DNA of 30,999 nt. Origin: CAIZGX01 sp044371675 (GTDB lineage Bacteria > Bacteroidota > Bacteroidia > Flavobacteriales_D > Sanyastnellaceae). The notes under the pieces are model-generated. The model was not told where the DNA came from. It did no database searches and saw only the letters and a program-made list of their open reading frames with translations. Below, piece after piece: positions 17,077 through 24,524 of the stretch. Position 1 is the stretch's first letter. Each line of letters starts with the position of its first letter. The stretch spans positions 1-30,999 of the forward strand of contig JBILTF010000018.1 of assembly GCA_044371675.1 (NCBI GenBank). Direction: 5' to 3'. Made by a program: the position numbers and the translations under genes.

Positions 17077-17886
17077 ATGAAATATTTCGCTTTTTCACTC
17101 TTCTTCACGCTGCAATTCGCTGCAAAGAATTTTGCTCAAAATGTCTCGGGCGCCCGAATGGCAGCACTTAGCGGAAGTGCCATTACACAATCCGATGCTT
17201 TTTCAGGATTCAATAACTTGTCCGCGTCGGCTCAAATGAAGGGCATGTCTTGTGCCTTTTATGGGCAGATGCCCTACAGTATTTCTGAAATAAAAGATGC
17301 CGGAGTGTCCATTTTACAGCATCTAGGAACAGGAGTTATGGGGGTGGTATTCCGATCTTATGGGAATACGGAATTTAATCGCCAAGGCATGAATCTCGGC
17401 TATGCGGTGCCGCTCTCAAATAAATTCAAGGCGTCCGCTAGCCTCGGATATTCTTTAACTCGAATTAGTAGCGGCTACGGGAAGGCGCAAACCCTTTGGG
17501 CGAGCATCGGCGCAACGTATGATGTTCGAAAAGATTGGAAATGGGCGGCGTTGATTGACCTGCCCGCTAGCGCTTTGAAGAACGATGAAGAACTGCCCGC
17601 AACCCTTCGACTTGGAACAACTTATTCTTTCGCAGAGCAAGTGGCCCTTTCAGCGCAAGTTATTTCAACAACTAACGCGCAGGCTTCGTTGAGTTACAGT
17701 TTCGGGTTGGAATATATTCCTATTGAAGTGTTTTCTCTTCGATTCGGAATGAACACTTTCTGGCAAACATGGTCAATGGGTGTTGGAACGAAATTCCGAA
17801 ACTGCTCATTCGATGCGGCTGCAGTTGTTCATCCGCAATTGGGTATTACTCCTCAAATCTCGTTGACCTATGGAATGGAGAAGTAA
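17077..17886 (+). CDS. Exported beta-rich protein, probable outer-membrane barrel, unknown role
   Basis: The product has 269 residues with a signal peptide (MKYFAFSLFFTLQFAAKNFAQ, cleavage near residue 20). The mature part opens with SGARMAALSGSAITQSDAFSGFNNLSA, the style of Bacteroidota barrel proteins of the PorV/PorQ/FadL-like fold, in which a Gly/Ala-rich start leads into a plug and then strands. The rest alternates short amphipathic strands and turns (for example ASASLGYSLTRISSGYG). No enzyme motif is seen and I cannot assign a named family. It starts a two-gene plus-strand unit: its last 17 bases overlap the start of the HhH-barrel gene, so the two are probably translationally coupled and work together. 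No consensus promoter was found in the 70 bases before it. Confidence 0.7.
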   Translation: MKYFAFSLFFTLQFAAKNFAQNVSGARMAALSGSAITQSDAFSGFNNLSASAQMKGMSCAFYGQMPYSISEIKDAGVSILQHLGTGVMGVVFRSYGNTEFNRQGMNLGYAVPLSNKFKASASLGYSLTRISSGYGKAQTLWASIGATYDVRKDWKWAALIDLPASALKNDEELPATLRLGTTYSFAEQVALSAQVISTTNAQASLSYSFGLEYIPIEVFSLRFGMNTFWQTWSMGVGTKFRNCSFDAAAVVHPQLGITPQISLTYGMEK

Positions 17887-19930
17887 GTGTCTTCTTTTTT
17901 TTCTTTTCGGTTGGAATGGAACTGCTCTTTTCGCGCAAGAAGAAAGCAACGCACTGGTTGAACAGCGCATTGAAACCATTTCAAGTTTTATGGAAGAAGG
18001 AAGTGACGTGGATTATTCTTCTCTCACCGAAGACTTGACCTACTTCGCTCGCCATCCCATTAATTTGAATACAACTGATGCACTTTCCATGCAATTGCTT
18101 TTAGTACTCAGCGACACCCAGATAAATGCACTCTTTAGACATATTGATTACTATGGAAAATTGAAAAGCATCTTTGAATTGCAGAGTGTTATGGGAATGG
18201 ATTTGCCCACCATTCGATGGTTGCAGCCGTTTGTTTATGTGAATGAAGACGATGGGTTTTCAGATTTTTCATTTCGAAGATTACGCGAGGAAGGTACCCA
18301 TGATTTAATTTTCAGGTCGAAGAGTACCCTTCAAGAACAAGCCGGATTTATCCCAGATCCAACAACTGGAAAAAAGAATTTTTTGGGAAGTGAATACGGA
18401 ACCTACATGCGCTATCGTTTTCAATACCGAAGAAATATTGCATTCGGCTTAACGCTGGAAAACGATGCCGGCGAACCGCTTCGAGTTGGACCCGATTTCA
18501 AAAGTGCCTCACTGTTTATTCGTGAAGCGAAGGCATTGAAGCAACTCGTTGTTGGCGATTACCAAGTACAGTTCGGACAGGGGCTTACGTGTTGGAACAG
18601 CATGGCATTTGGAAAATCTTCCTTCAGTGTTCAAGTAAAACGAAATGCACAAGGATTGAAGCCATATTCATCGGTAAACGAGAGTTCGTTTTTTCGAGGA
18701 GCAGGGATTACTCTTGGAAATAAATTCTTAACCACAACAGTGTTCGCTTCTAGAAGAAAGTTAGATGCCACCTTTAACACAGATACAGTTTTAATAGATG
18801 ATGGAATGGCTGTGAATTCGATTGTTTTAGGAGGTCTGCATCGAACGGAAAGTGAAATCGCCAAGAAGAATATGTTGACTGAAATTGTTGCGGGCGGAAA
18901 TGTTCAAGTTCAAAAAGGAATGTGGAAACTCGGAACTGTCGCGGTACAGCGAAGTTTGAGCGATTCTATAGCAGTACGAACAGATTGGTATGCGAACGGG
19001 AAATTCACCGGGAAATCACAGAGCGCTGTTGGAATATATGCTGAAGGCGTCTGGCAAAATGTTTCGCTGTTTGGAGAAGTTTCTCGCAGCTCGAACAATG
19101 CATGGGCATACGTTACGGGACTTACTTCTGCCTTGCATTCGCGCGTTTCCGCAACGGTTCTATTACGGAATTTCAATCAAGATTTTCAATCGGTTTACTC
19201 GAATGTAATTGCTGAAGGAAACAGTGTACTTCCTTCCAATGAACGCGGAATATATGCGAGTGTTCAAGCGCAATTGTCGAAGAAAATAAGTATGAATGCA
19301 TACACAGATGGTGTTCAATTTCCATGGTTGCGTTATCAAGTCACAGGGCCTTCGAGCTTTAGTGATAATCTTATTCAATTCAATTACAAACCCGACAAGA
19401 AGCACGAGTTCTATGCGCGCATGCGCATTCGAAGAACCTCGATTGATAGAACTGTTTTAAATAGAATCGATTTTCCAGTTGATAAGCTTTCGCAGCAAAT
19501 TCGATTGAATTTTATTTTCAGTCCGACTGAAAGTTTGAAGTTACACAGTCGATTGGAATTTGTCAAAACCAACGAGGAAGGACTTCCAAATGAATCTGGA
19601 TATCTAATTTTTCAAGATGTGATTTGGAAGAAAATGGGAGTGCCTTGCACGATAACCTTTCGCTATGCTTTGTTTCACACAGACGCTTGGAACGCTAGAT
19701 TGTATGCTTATGAGAACGACGTGCTCTACAGCTACAGCATTCCGGCATACTATGGAAAGGGAGCGAGAATCTATGGAATCTTCAAATTCGATATTCGAAG
19801 AAACATAGATGTTTGGTTTAGAATTGCACAATGGACTTACACCGATCGAGATTTCATCTCTTCGGGAAATTCAATGATTAGTGGATTTCGAAAAACAGAT
19901 TACACACTGCAAATGCGCATGCAGTTTTAA
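17870..19930 (+). CDS. Exported helix-hairpin-helix protein with predicted outer-membrane beta-barrel
   Basis: The product has 686 residues with a signal peptide ending near LFAQ (residue 23). Residues 64-122 form a ComEA-like double helix-hairpin-helix: INLNTTDALSMQLLLVLSD, then LKSIFELQSVMGMDLP. The remaining 560 residues are rich in alternating aromatic and polar strands and end in LQMRMQF; a terminal Phe is typical of barrels inserted by the BAM complex. I recall similar 650-730 residue HhH proteins across Bacteroidota, without known function. DNA or protein binding by the HhH, and surface or periplasmic placement, are inferences. It overlaps the upstream gene by 17 bases, and its stop overlaps the KMO stop on the other strand. 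The ATG at 17870 is the only start giving a full signal peptide. Confidence 0.85.
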   Translation: MEWRSKCLLFFLFGWNGTALFAQEESNALVEQRIETISSFMEEGSDVDYSSLTEDLTYFARHPINLNTTDALSMQLLLVLSDTQINALFRHIDYYGKLKSIFELQSVMGMDLPTIRWLQPFVYVNEDDGFSDFSFRRLREEGTHDLIFRSKSTLQEQAGFIPDPTTGKKNFLGSEYGTYMRYRFQYRRNIAFGLTLENDAGEPLRVGPDFKSASLFIREAKALKQLVVGDYQVQFGQGLTCWNSMAFGKSSFSVQVKRNAQGLKPYSSVNESSFFRGAGITLGNKFLTTTVFASRRKLDATFNTDTVLIDDGMAVNSIVLGGLHRTESEIAKKNMLTEIVAGGNVQVQKGMWKLGTVAVQRSLSDSIAVRTDWYANGKFTGKSQSAVGIYAEGVWQNVSLFGEVSRSSNNAWAYVTGLTSALHSRVSATVLLRNFNQDFQSVYSNVIAEGNSVLPSNERGIYASVQAQLSKKISMNAYTDGVQFPWLRYQVTGPSSFSDNLIQFNYKPDKKHEFYARMRIRRTSIDRTVLNRIDFPVDKLSQQIRLNFIFSPTESLKLHSRLEFVKTNEEGLPNESGYLIFQDVIWKKMGVPCTITFRYALFHTDAWNARLYAYENDVLYSYSIPAYYGKGARIYGIFKFDIRRNIDVWFRIAQWTYTDRDFISSGNSMISGFRKTDYTLQMRMQF

Positions 19931-21264
19931 ATTCGTTTTAGAATTTCGTTTTCAATTTCCTCACTGTCCCAAACGGCTTCAATGTCTGGTCTGTTCATGA
20001 CTTCCTTCATGATTTCATTCTGACGAATTCCACTGCTTAGTGCTTCGTGATAAGGAATGTGACTGAAGGTAACCTGTGAATAAAGTGGGATCCATTTTTC
20101 GGGATGTTTGCTCGCGAATCTTCCTTCAATTTTCTTTTGAAGAAGGAAATCTTTATCGGCTGTTAAATCGCGCATCTCAATGTAATTGCGAAGAGCGAGT
20201 TCTAAAATAGCGTCACCGTTTGGCTTCCGCATTTTCCCGTATTCTTTCAATAGTTCTGGATGGTCTTCACCCAATTCAGTCATGAGGCGATCAAGTTCAC
20301 TGCAGTCTTCAAACCCGCTATTCATGCCTTGTCCGTAAAACGGAACAATCGCATGTGCAGAATCTCCCATAAGCGCCACTTGGTTTTTGTAGTTCCAAGG
20401 ATTGCATTTGGTCATGACTAAACTTGCGGTAGGATTTGTATTGAAATCGAGCAACAATTCCGGCATCATGGCTTTCGCATCTGGAAAATATTTCTCGAAG
20501 AAATCAAGAACGTCTTGGTCTGTTTTCAATTTCTCGAAAGAGACTTCGCCTTCAAAAGGAAAGAAGAGTGTGCAGGTGAAACTTCCGTCAATATTTGGAA
20601 GTGCAATCATCATGAATTCGCCACGAGGCCAAATGTGCAAGCAATCGATACGCATTTTATGTGTGCCATCTTCGTTGGCTGGAATCTCTAATTCCTTGTA
20701 GCCATGGTCTAAATAAGCTTGAGAATATTCGTTGCGGTCGAGTTTCGTCATGCGAGCACGAACGGCGCTGAAGGCACCGTCTGTTCCGAAGATCTGATCG
20801 AATTGTTGACGAACATGTTCACCATTTTTTCCTTCGAAAACAATGGTGTTAGTGTCGAGTTCAACATCGACACATTTGTGTTCGAAGTTCAGCGAAACGT
20901 TTTCGAATTCAGCTGCGCAACGCACCAATGTTTGATTCAGAATTCCTCTTGAAACACTGTAAATGGCCTGACCTTCTTTTCCATAGGGCTGGTAGGTGAG
21001 TTCCCCCGTTATCGCATGCATAAGTCTGCCGCTCATAGGAAGAGCAACTTCTTCAATTTCTTTGCGAATGCCAGCGCCTTCAAGCCCTTTCCAACCGCGA
21101 TCGCTTAACGCGAGGTTAATGCTTTTTCCTTGAACAACTTTCACGTTGCGAATGTCTGAGCGACGATCGAAAACCGACACCGTGTATCCTCGTTTCGCGA
21201 GGTATACCGCCCATAAACTTCCAACTAATCCTGCCCCAACAACGGCAACGTTTTTCTTGTTCAT
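19927..21264 (-). CDS. kmo: Kynurenine 3-monooxygenase
   Basis: This FAD- and NADPH-dependent enzyme hydroxylates L-kynurenine to 3-hydroxykynurenine, on the tryptophan route to quinolinate and NAD. It has the N-terminal dinucleotide fold VAVVGAGLVGS (GxGxxG at residues 10-15), the family's RSDIR and KSINLALSDRG segment, and the second FAD motif GDSAHAIVPFYGQGMNSGFED. It is 445 residues, a normal length. An ATG at 21276 would add four residues and overlap the preceding gene; I prefer the ATG at 21264, one base after that gene's stop (TAAGATG), the same layout as ribE-polA. Other kynurenine-pathway genes are not in the window. Confidence 0.96.
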   Translation of the reverse strand: MNKKNVAVVGAGLVGSLWAVYLAKRGYTVSVFDRRSDIRNVKVVQGKSINLALSDRGWKGLEGAGIRKEIEEVALPMSGRLMHAITGELTYQPYGKEGQAIYSVSRGILNQTLVRCAAEFENVSLNFEHKCVDVELDTNTIVFEGKNGEHVRQQFDQIFGTDGAFSAVRARMTKLDRNEYSQAYLDHGYKELEIPANEDGTHKMRIDCLHIWPRGEFMMIALPNIDGSFTCTLFFPFEGEVSFEKLKTDQDVLDFFEKYFPDAKAMMPELLLDFNTNPTASLVMTKCNPWNYKNQVALMGDSAHAIVPFYGQGMNSGFEDCSELDRLMTELGEDHPELLKEYGKMRKPNGDAILELALRNYIEMRDLTADKDFLLQKKIEGRFASKHPEKWIPLYSQVTFSHIPYHEALSSGIRQNEIMKEVMNRPDIEAVWDSEEIENEILKRI

Positions 21265-21265
21265 C

Positions 21266-22411
21266 TTAGATAGCATTTAATGCATTTGTTAAATCTTCAA
21301 TCAAGTCTTCCGCGTCTTCAATTCCAACACTCAACCTTAACAACGAATCGGTGATTCCGCTTTTTTCTCTTTCGGCTTTTGGTATAGATGCGTGAGTCAT
21401 TGAGGCCGGGTGACCAAGCAATGATTCAACTCCACCGAGTGATTCAGCTAAAGAGAATACACGAACGTTCTGTGCAAGTATTGAAGCGTCTTCGAAACGA
21501 TCTCCTTTCAAGCTGAACGAAATCATTCCGCCGAAATCACGCATTTGTTTTTTAGCTACTTCATGATTCGGATGGGAAGGGAAACCAGGCCAGTAAACCT
21601 TTTCAACCTTTGGATGGTTAGCCAAGAAGTTCGCTACTACAACACCGTTCGAACAATGTCTTTCCATGCGAACATGCAATGTTTTCAATCCGCGGAGTAC
21701 CAAGAAACTGTCTTGTGGACCCGGTGTTGCGCCGCATGAATTCGCAATGAATGCCAATTGCTCGTATAAGTTGTCGTCGTTGGTGCACAAGGCGCCCATC
21801 ACGACATCGCTGTGTCCGTTCAAATATTTTGTAGCGCTATGCATAACAATATCCGCGTTCATGTCTAACGGATTTTGAAGGTATGGTGAAGCGAATGTGT
21901 TGTCAATGACAGAAATCAAATTGTGTTTTTTTGCCAACGCTACGCACTTTTCGATATCTATGATTTTCATCATCGGGTTCGTTGGTGTTTCCACCCATAA
22001 CATTTTTGTTTTTGCGTTAACAGTTCTTTCAAGCGCATCGAAATCATGCATATCTATGAAGTGAAAAACGATTCCATATTTTGCAAAAATCTTGGTGAAC
22101 ATGCGGTAGCTTCCACCATACAAATCGTCAGTTGCAATGACTTCATCGCCTGGAACAAGTAATTTAATGATAGCATCTGCAGCTCCCATTCCGCTAGAGA
22201 AGCACAAACCGTATTTTGCGTTTTCCAACTCAGCTAAACAACGCTCAAGTGCTACTCGTGTAGGGTTTTTCCCGCGCGCGTAGGCATACCCTTTGTGAAC
22301 TCCTGGAGATTCCTGAACGTAAGTTGAAGTCTGATAAATAGGAGTCATGATGGCTCCTGTAGTTGGATCGGGCTCTTGTCCCGCGTGTATGGCTTTTGTT
22401 CCGAAACGCAT
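21266..22411 (-). CDS. Cystathionine gamma-synthase / lyase-type PLP enzyme
   Basis: The protein (381 residues) belongs to the Cys/Met metabolism PLP family. It has the expected N-terminus FGTKAIHAGQEPDPTTGA, the substrate-pocket YAYARGKNPTR, the cofactor region FSSGMGAADA, DNTFASPYLQNP, the PLP lysine Lys195 in SATKYLNGHSD, and the C-terminal ESLGGVESLLGHPASMTHASIP. Sequence alone does not separate cystathionine gamma-synthase (methionine synthesis) from cystathionine beta- or gamma-lyase, so no symbol is given. The ATG at 22411 is used; an upstream TTG at 22429 would add six residues. It is one base ahead of kmo and 53 bases behind rimK. Coupling to kmo may reflect a shared PLP/amino-acid theme only, and I see no direct pathway link. 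Confidence 0.92.
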   Translation of the reverse strand: MRFGTKAIHAGQEPDPTTGAIMTPIYQTSTYVQESPGVHKGYAYARGKNPTRVALERCLAELENAKYGLCFSSGMGAADAIIKLLVPGDEVIATDDLYGGSYRMFTKIFAKYGIVFHFIDMHDFDALERTVNAKTKMLWVETPTNPMMKIIDIEKCVALAKKHNLISVIDNTFASPYLQNPLDMNADIVMHSATKYLNGHSDVVMGALCTNDDNLYEQLAFIANSCGATPGPQDSFLVLRGLKTLHVRMERHCSNGVVVANFLANHPKVEKVYWPGFPSHPNHEVAKKQMRDFGGMISFSLKGDRFEDASILAQNVRVFSLAESLGGVESLLGHPASMTHASIPKAEREKSGITDSLLRLSVGIEDAEDLIEDLTNALNAI

Positions 22412-22464
22412 GGTGAATTTTTGTTGCAATTTACACCTAAGCGTTCACAAACAAGCAGAACTAT

Positions 22465-23337
22465 TTACACGTTCTTTTCAATATACTTGATGATTTGTCC
22501 AGCAATATCCACACCCGTTGCTATTTCAATTCCTTCTAGGCCGGGAGAAGAGTTTACCTCGATAATTAGTGGCCCTCTTTCGCTACGAAGCATATCTACT
22601 CCGGCAATTCCTAGTTTCATCGCATTGGCAGCTTTAATAGCAGCAATCTCTTCTTCAAGGGTAAGCTCAACCACTTTCGCGGTCCCACCTCTATGCAGGT
22701 TGCTTCTGAATTCTCCTTCCTTTGCTGTGCGCACCATAGCGCCAACAACATGTCCATCTACTACAAAAGCACGAATGTCTTCTCCGCGAGATTCTTTAAT
22801 GAATTCTTGAACGATCACACGGGCTTTCAATCCGTTAAACGCTTCGATCACAGAAACCGCTGCTTTTTTGTTTTCAGCAAGCACAACACCCAAACCTTGT
22901 GTTCCTTCGAGAAGTTTAATAATTACGGGTGCTCCGCCGACTTCTCTCAGTGTGCGTTCAACGTCTTTTGAATAGTTGGTGAAGACTGTTTTTGGAAGGC
23001 CAAGTCCCGCACGAGATAGTATTTGTAAACTGCGCAGTTTGTCGCGCGAACGAACCAAGGCTTGAGATTCCACCGCTGTGAATACGTTCATCATTTCAAA
23101 TTGACGAACGACTGCTGTTCCGTAGAAAGTAACGGAAGCTCCAATGCGAGGAATAACCGCATTCACACCAGTTATTTCTTCACCGCGGTAAAGAACTTTT
23201 GGTTTTTTCTTTTCAATCACTAAGTCGCATTTCGAGTGATCGATAACTCGAATTTCGTGACCTCTTTTCTGAGCGGCCTCGACCAAACGCCTGGTGCTGT
23301 ATAGCTTAACGTTTCTAGAAAGTACAACTAAGTTCAT
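22465..23337 (-). CDS. rimK: RimK-type ATP-grasp L-glutamate ligase
   Basis: RimK adds glutamate residues to the C-terminus of ribosomal protein S6. The 290-residue product has an N-terminal pre-ATP-grasp domain (MNLVVLSRNVKLYSTRRLVEAA) and the ATP-grasp fold. Landmarks are RSRDKLRSLQILSRAGLGLPKT, PVIIKLLEGTQGLGV, QEFI, EDIRAFVVDGHVVGAM, and the metal-binding end PLIIEVNSSPGLEGIE. The frame is open for a further 50 residues to 23487, but that part is in the neighbouring intergenic and glycosyltransferase DNA and does not resemble the family, so the ATG at 23337 is used. S6 itself and RimB-type proteases are not in the window. It is the first gene after the polysaccharide block. Confidence 0.94.
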   Translation of the reverse strand: MNLVVLSRNVKLYSTRRLVEAAQKRGHEIRVIDHSKCDLVIEKKKPKVLYRGEEITGVNAVIPRIGASVTFYGTAVVRQFEMMNVFTAVESQALVRSRDKLRSLQILSRAGLGLPKTVFTNYSKDVERTLREVGGAPVIIKLLEGTQGLGVVLAENKKAAVSVIEAFNGLKARVIVQEFIKESRGEDIRAFVVDGHVVGAMVRTAKEGEFRSNLHRGGTAKVVELTLEEEIAAIKAANAMKLGIAGVDMLRSERGPLIIEVNSSPGLEGIEIATGVDIAGQIIKYIEKNV

Positions 23338-23354
23338 GATGGAATTGTGTGAGG

Positions 23355-23362
23355 CAAATAAA
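23355..23362 (-). promoter_or_regulatory. Weak candidate -7 box for rimK (TTTATTTG)
   Basis: In the 65-base gap ahead of rimK the minus strand reads TTTATTTG, one base off TAnnTTTG, 17 bases before the ATG. This is about the same spacing as the ileS box. No good TTG element is seen at the expected distance. It could start a separate rimK transcript, but read-through from the polysaccharide genes is equally possible. Confidence 0.28.
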
Positions 23363-23402
23363 CAACCTTTCTTTAAAGTATTTGTTAATGAGATGTAATT
23401 TC

Positions 23403-24524
23403 TTATGCGAAGAGAGTTTTGTTTTGAGCAAGGATTTCTGTGGAGTTCACGTGGTGTGCTGCGTATTTCAAAGTACCTTCTGACCAAATTTGATAATCCT
23501 TTTTCGGTAAATTCAAGAAAAAGTTTAGTGACTCTGCTAGTTTGATAGGATGGAGCGAAGATGATATTCCCGCCTTGGATTCTTCAAGGCTTTTCCAGGG
23601 TGTTTGATCTGAAATGACAACAGGAATTCCATTGGATAGTGCTTCTGCTATGGCATGACCGTAATTTTCCCCGCGAGTGGGCAAGAAAAAAAGGTGGGCC
23701 TTTTCATAAAATGCTTTCAGCTCATTTGAAGTTTTATGTCCGTGTAACGTTATCTGAATGGAATTACTCTGAGTTCCCAATAACTGAATTGCATTAACGA
23801 GTTCTACATTTTCTTCCAAGCCAACAATGTCCCAATGCACCGGTATCTGAGGTTTCCAATTGGCAATTGTCTCTATTGCTTCGTAATATCCTTTTTCGGG
23901 ACTTATTCTTCCAACCGTCAAAATTCGGAAAGGAACGGAAAGTTCTTTTTTTATTGAAGTTAACGCTGCATTGGAAATATTCGGGGCAATGCGAATGTTG
24001 GCTTTAGGGAACAGTTGAAGTATTTCTTCTTGCTCAATTTCACTGGTAGCATGCCAGACAATGTTGCTGTATAGGTTTTTGAATTTAGCAAATAACAGAA
24101 ATAACTTTTTCTTGAATCCTTTTTGTTTGAAAGCGGCAGGTTTCAGCATTCCGCGAGGAGCTAAAAAAACCTGGTTACTCCAAAAATTCTTACGGCAAAC
24201 TTTTAAAGGAAGCAATGTAAACTTGGGAGACCACATAGAATTCAAGTAAACTCTTTCTGGATTTATTTCAGTATGAATATTAAAAATTAATTCTTCAGTC
24301 AAGTAATTTTCATGCAAATAATACACTTGAATGTTTTCTTGAAAACTGGTTTGCCAGCTGTTTGAACGGACGCTGCTATAAGGAGTTGAACTGTTTAGAT
24401 CGGTATTCCGCGTAATGACGTAAAAAGTGTCGGTACTGAATTTCATCATTGAAATCAACGATTGAATGGGTCCGCCTGCTTGTGATCCGGGATAAAACCA
24501 ATCGGAGAATACCAGTATTTTCAT
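23403..24524 (-). CDS. Glycosyltransferase, GT4 family
   Basis: A 373-residue GT-B type retaining glycosyltransferase. It opens with MKILVFSDWFYPGSQAGGPIQS, the glycine-rich acceptor-side loop of the family. The C-terminal nucleotide-sugar domain has GRISPEKGYYEAIETI, TLHGHKTSNELKAFY and PTRGENYGHAIAEALSNG, which contains the E-x7-E motif. The sugar transferred cannot be told. The frame is open to 24581, but the ATG at 24524 overlaps the asnB stop (ATGA) and gives the standard N-terminus. It is the last gene of the polysaccharide block on this strand. Confidence 0.92.
   Translation of the reverse strand: MKILVFSDWFYPGSQAGGPIQSLISMMKFSTDTFYVITRNTDLNSSTPYSSVRSNSWQTSFQENIQVYYLHENYLTEELIFNIHTEINPERVYLNSMWSPKFTLLPLKVCRKNFWSNQVFLAPRGMLKPAAFKQKGFKKKLFLLFAKFKNLYSNIVWHATSEIEQEEILQLFPKANIRIAPNISNAALTSIKKELSVPFRILTVGRISPEKGYYEAIETIANWKPQIPVHWDIVGLEENVELVNAIQLLGTQSNSIQITLHGHKTSNELKAFYEKAHLFFLPTRGENYGHAIAEALSNGIPVVISDQTPWKSLEESKAGISSSLHPIKLAESLNFFLNLPKKDYQIWSEGTLKYAAHHVNSTEILAQNKTLFA

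Noticed and set aside
23338..23487. 50-residue N-terminal extension of rimK
   Set aside because: It is not RimK-like and overlaps the end of the glycosyltransferase gene.
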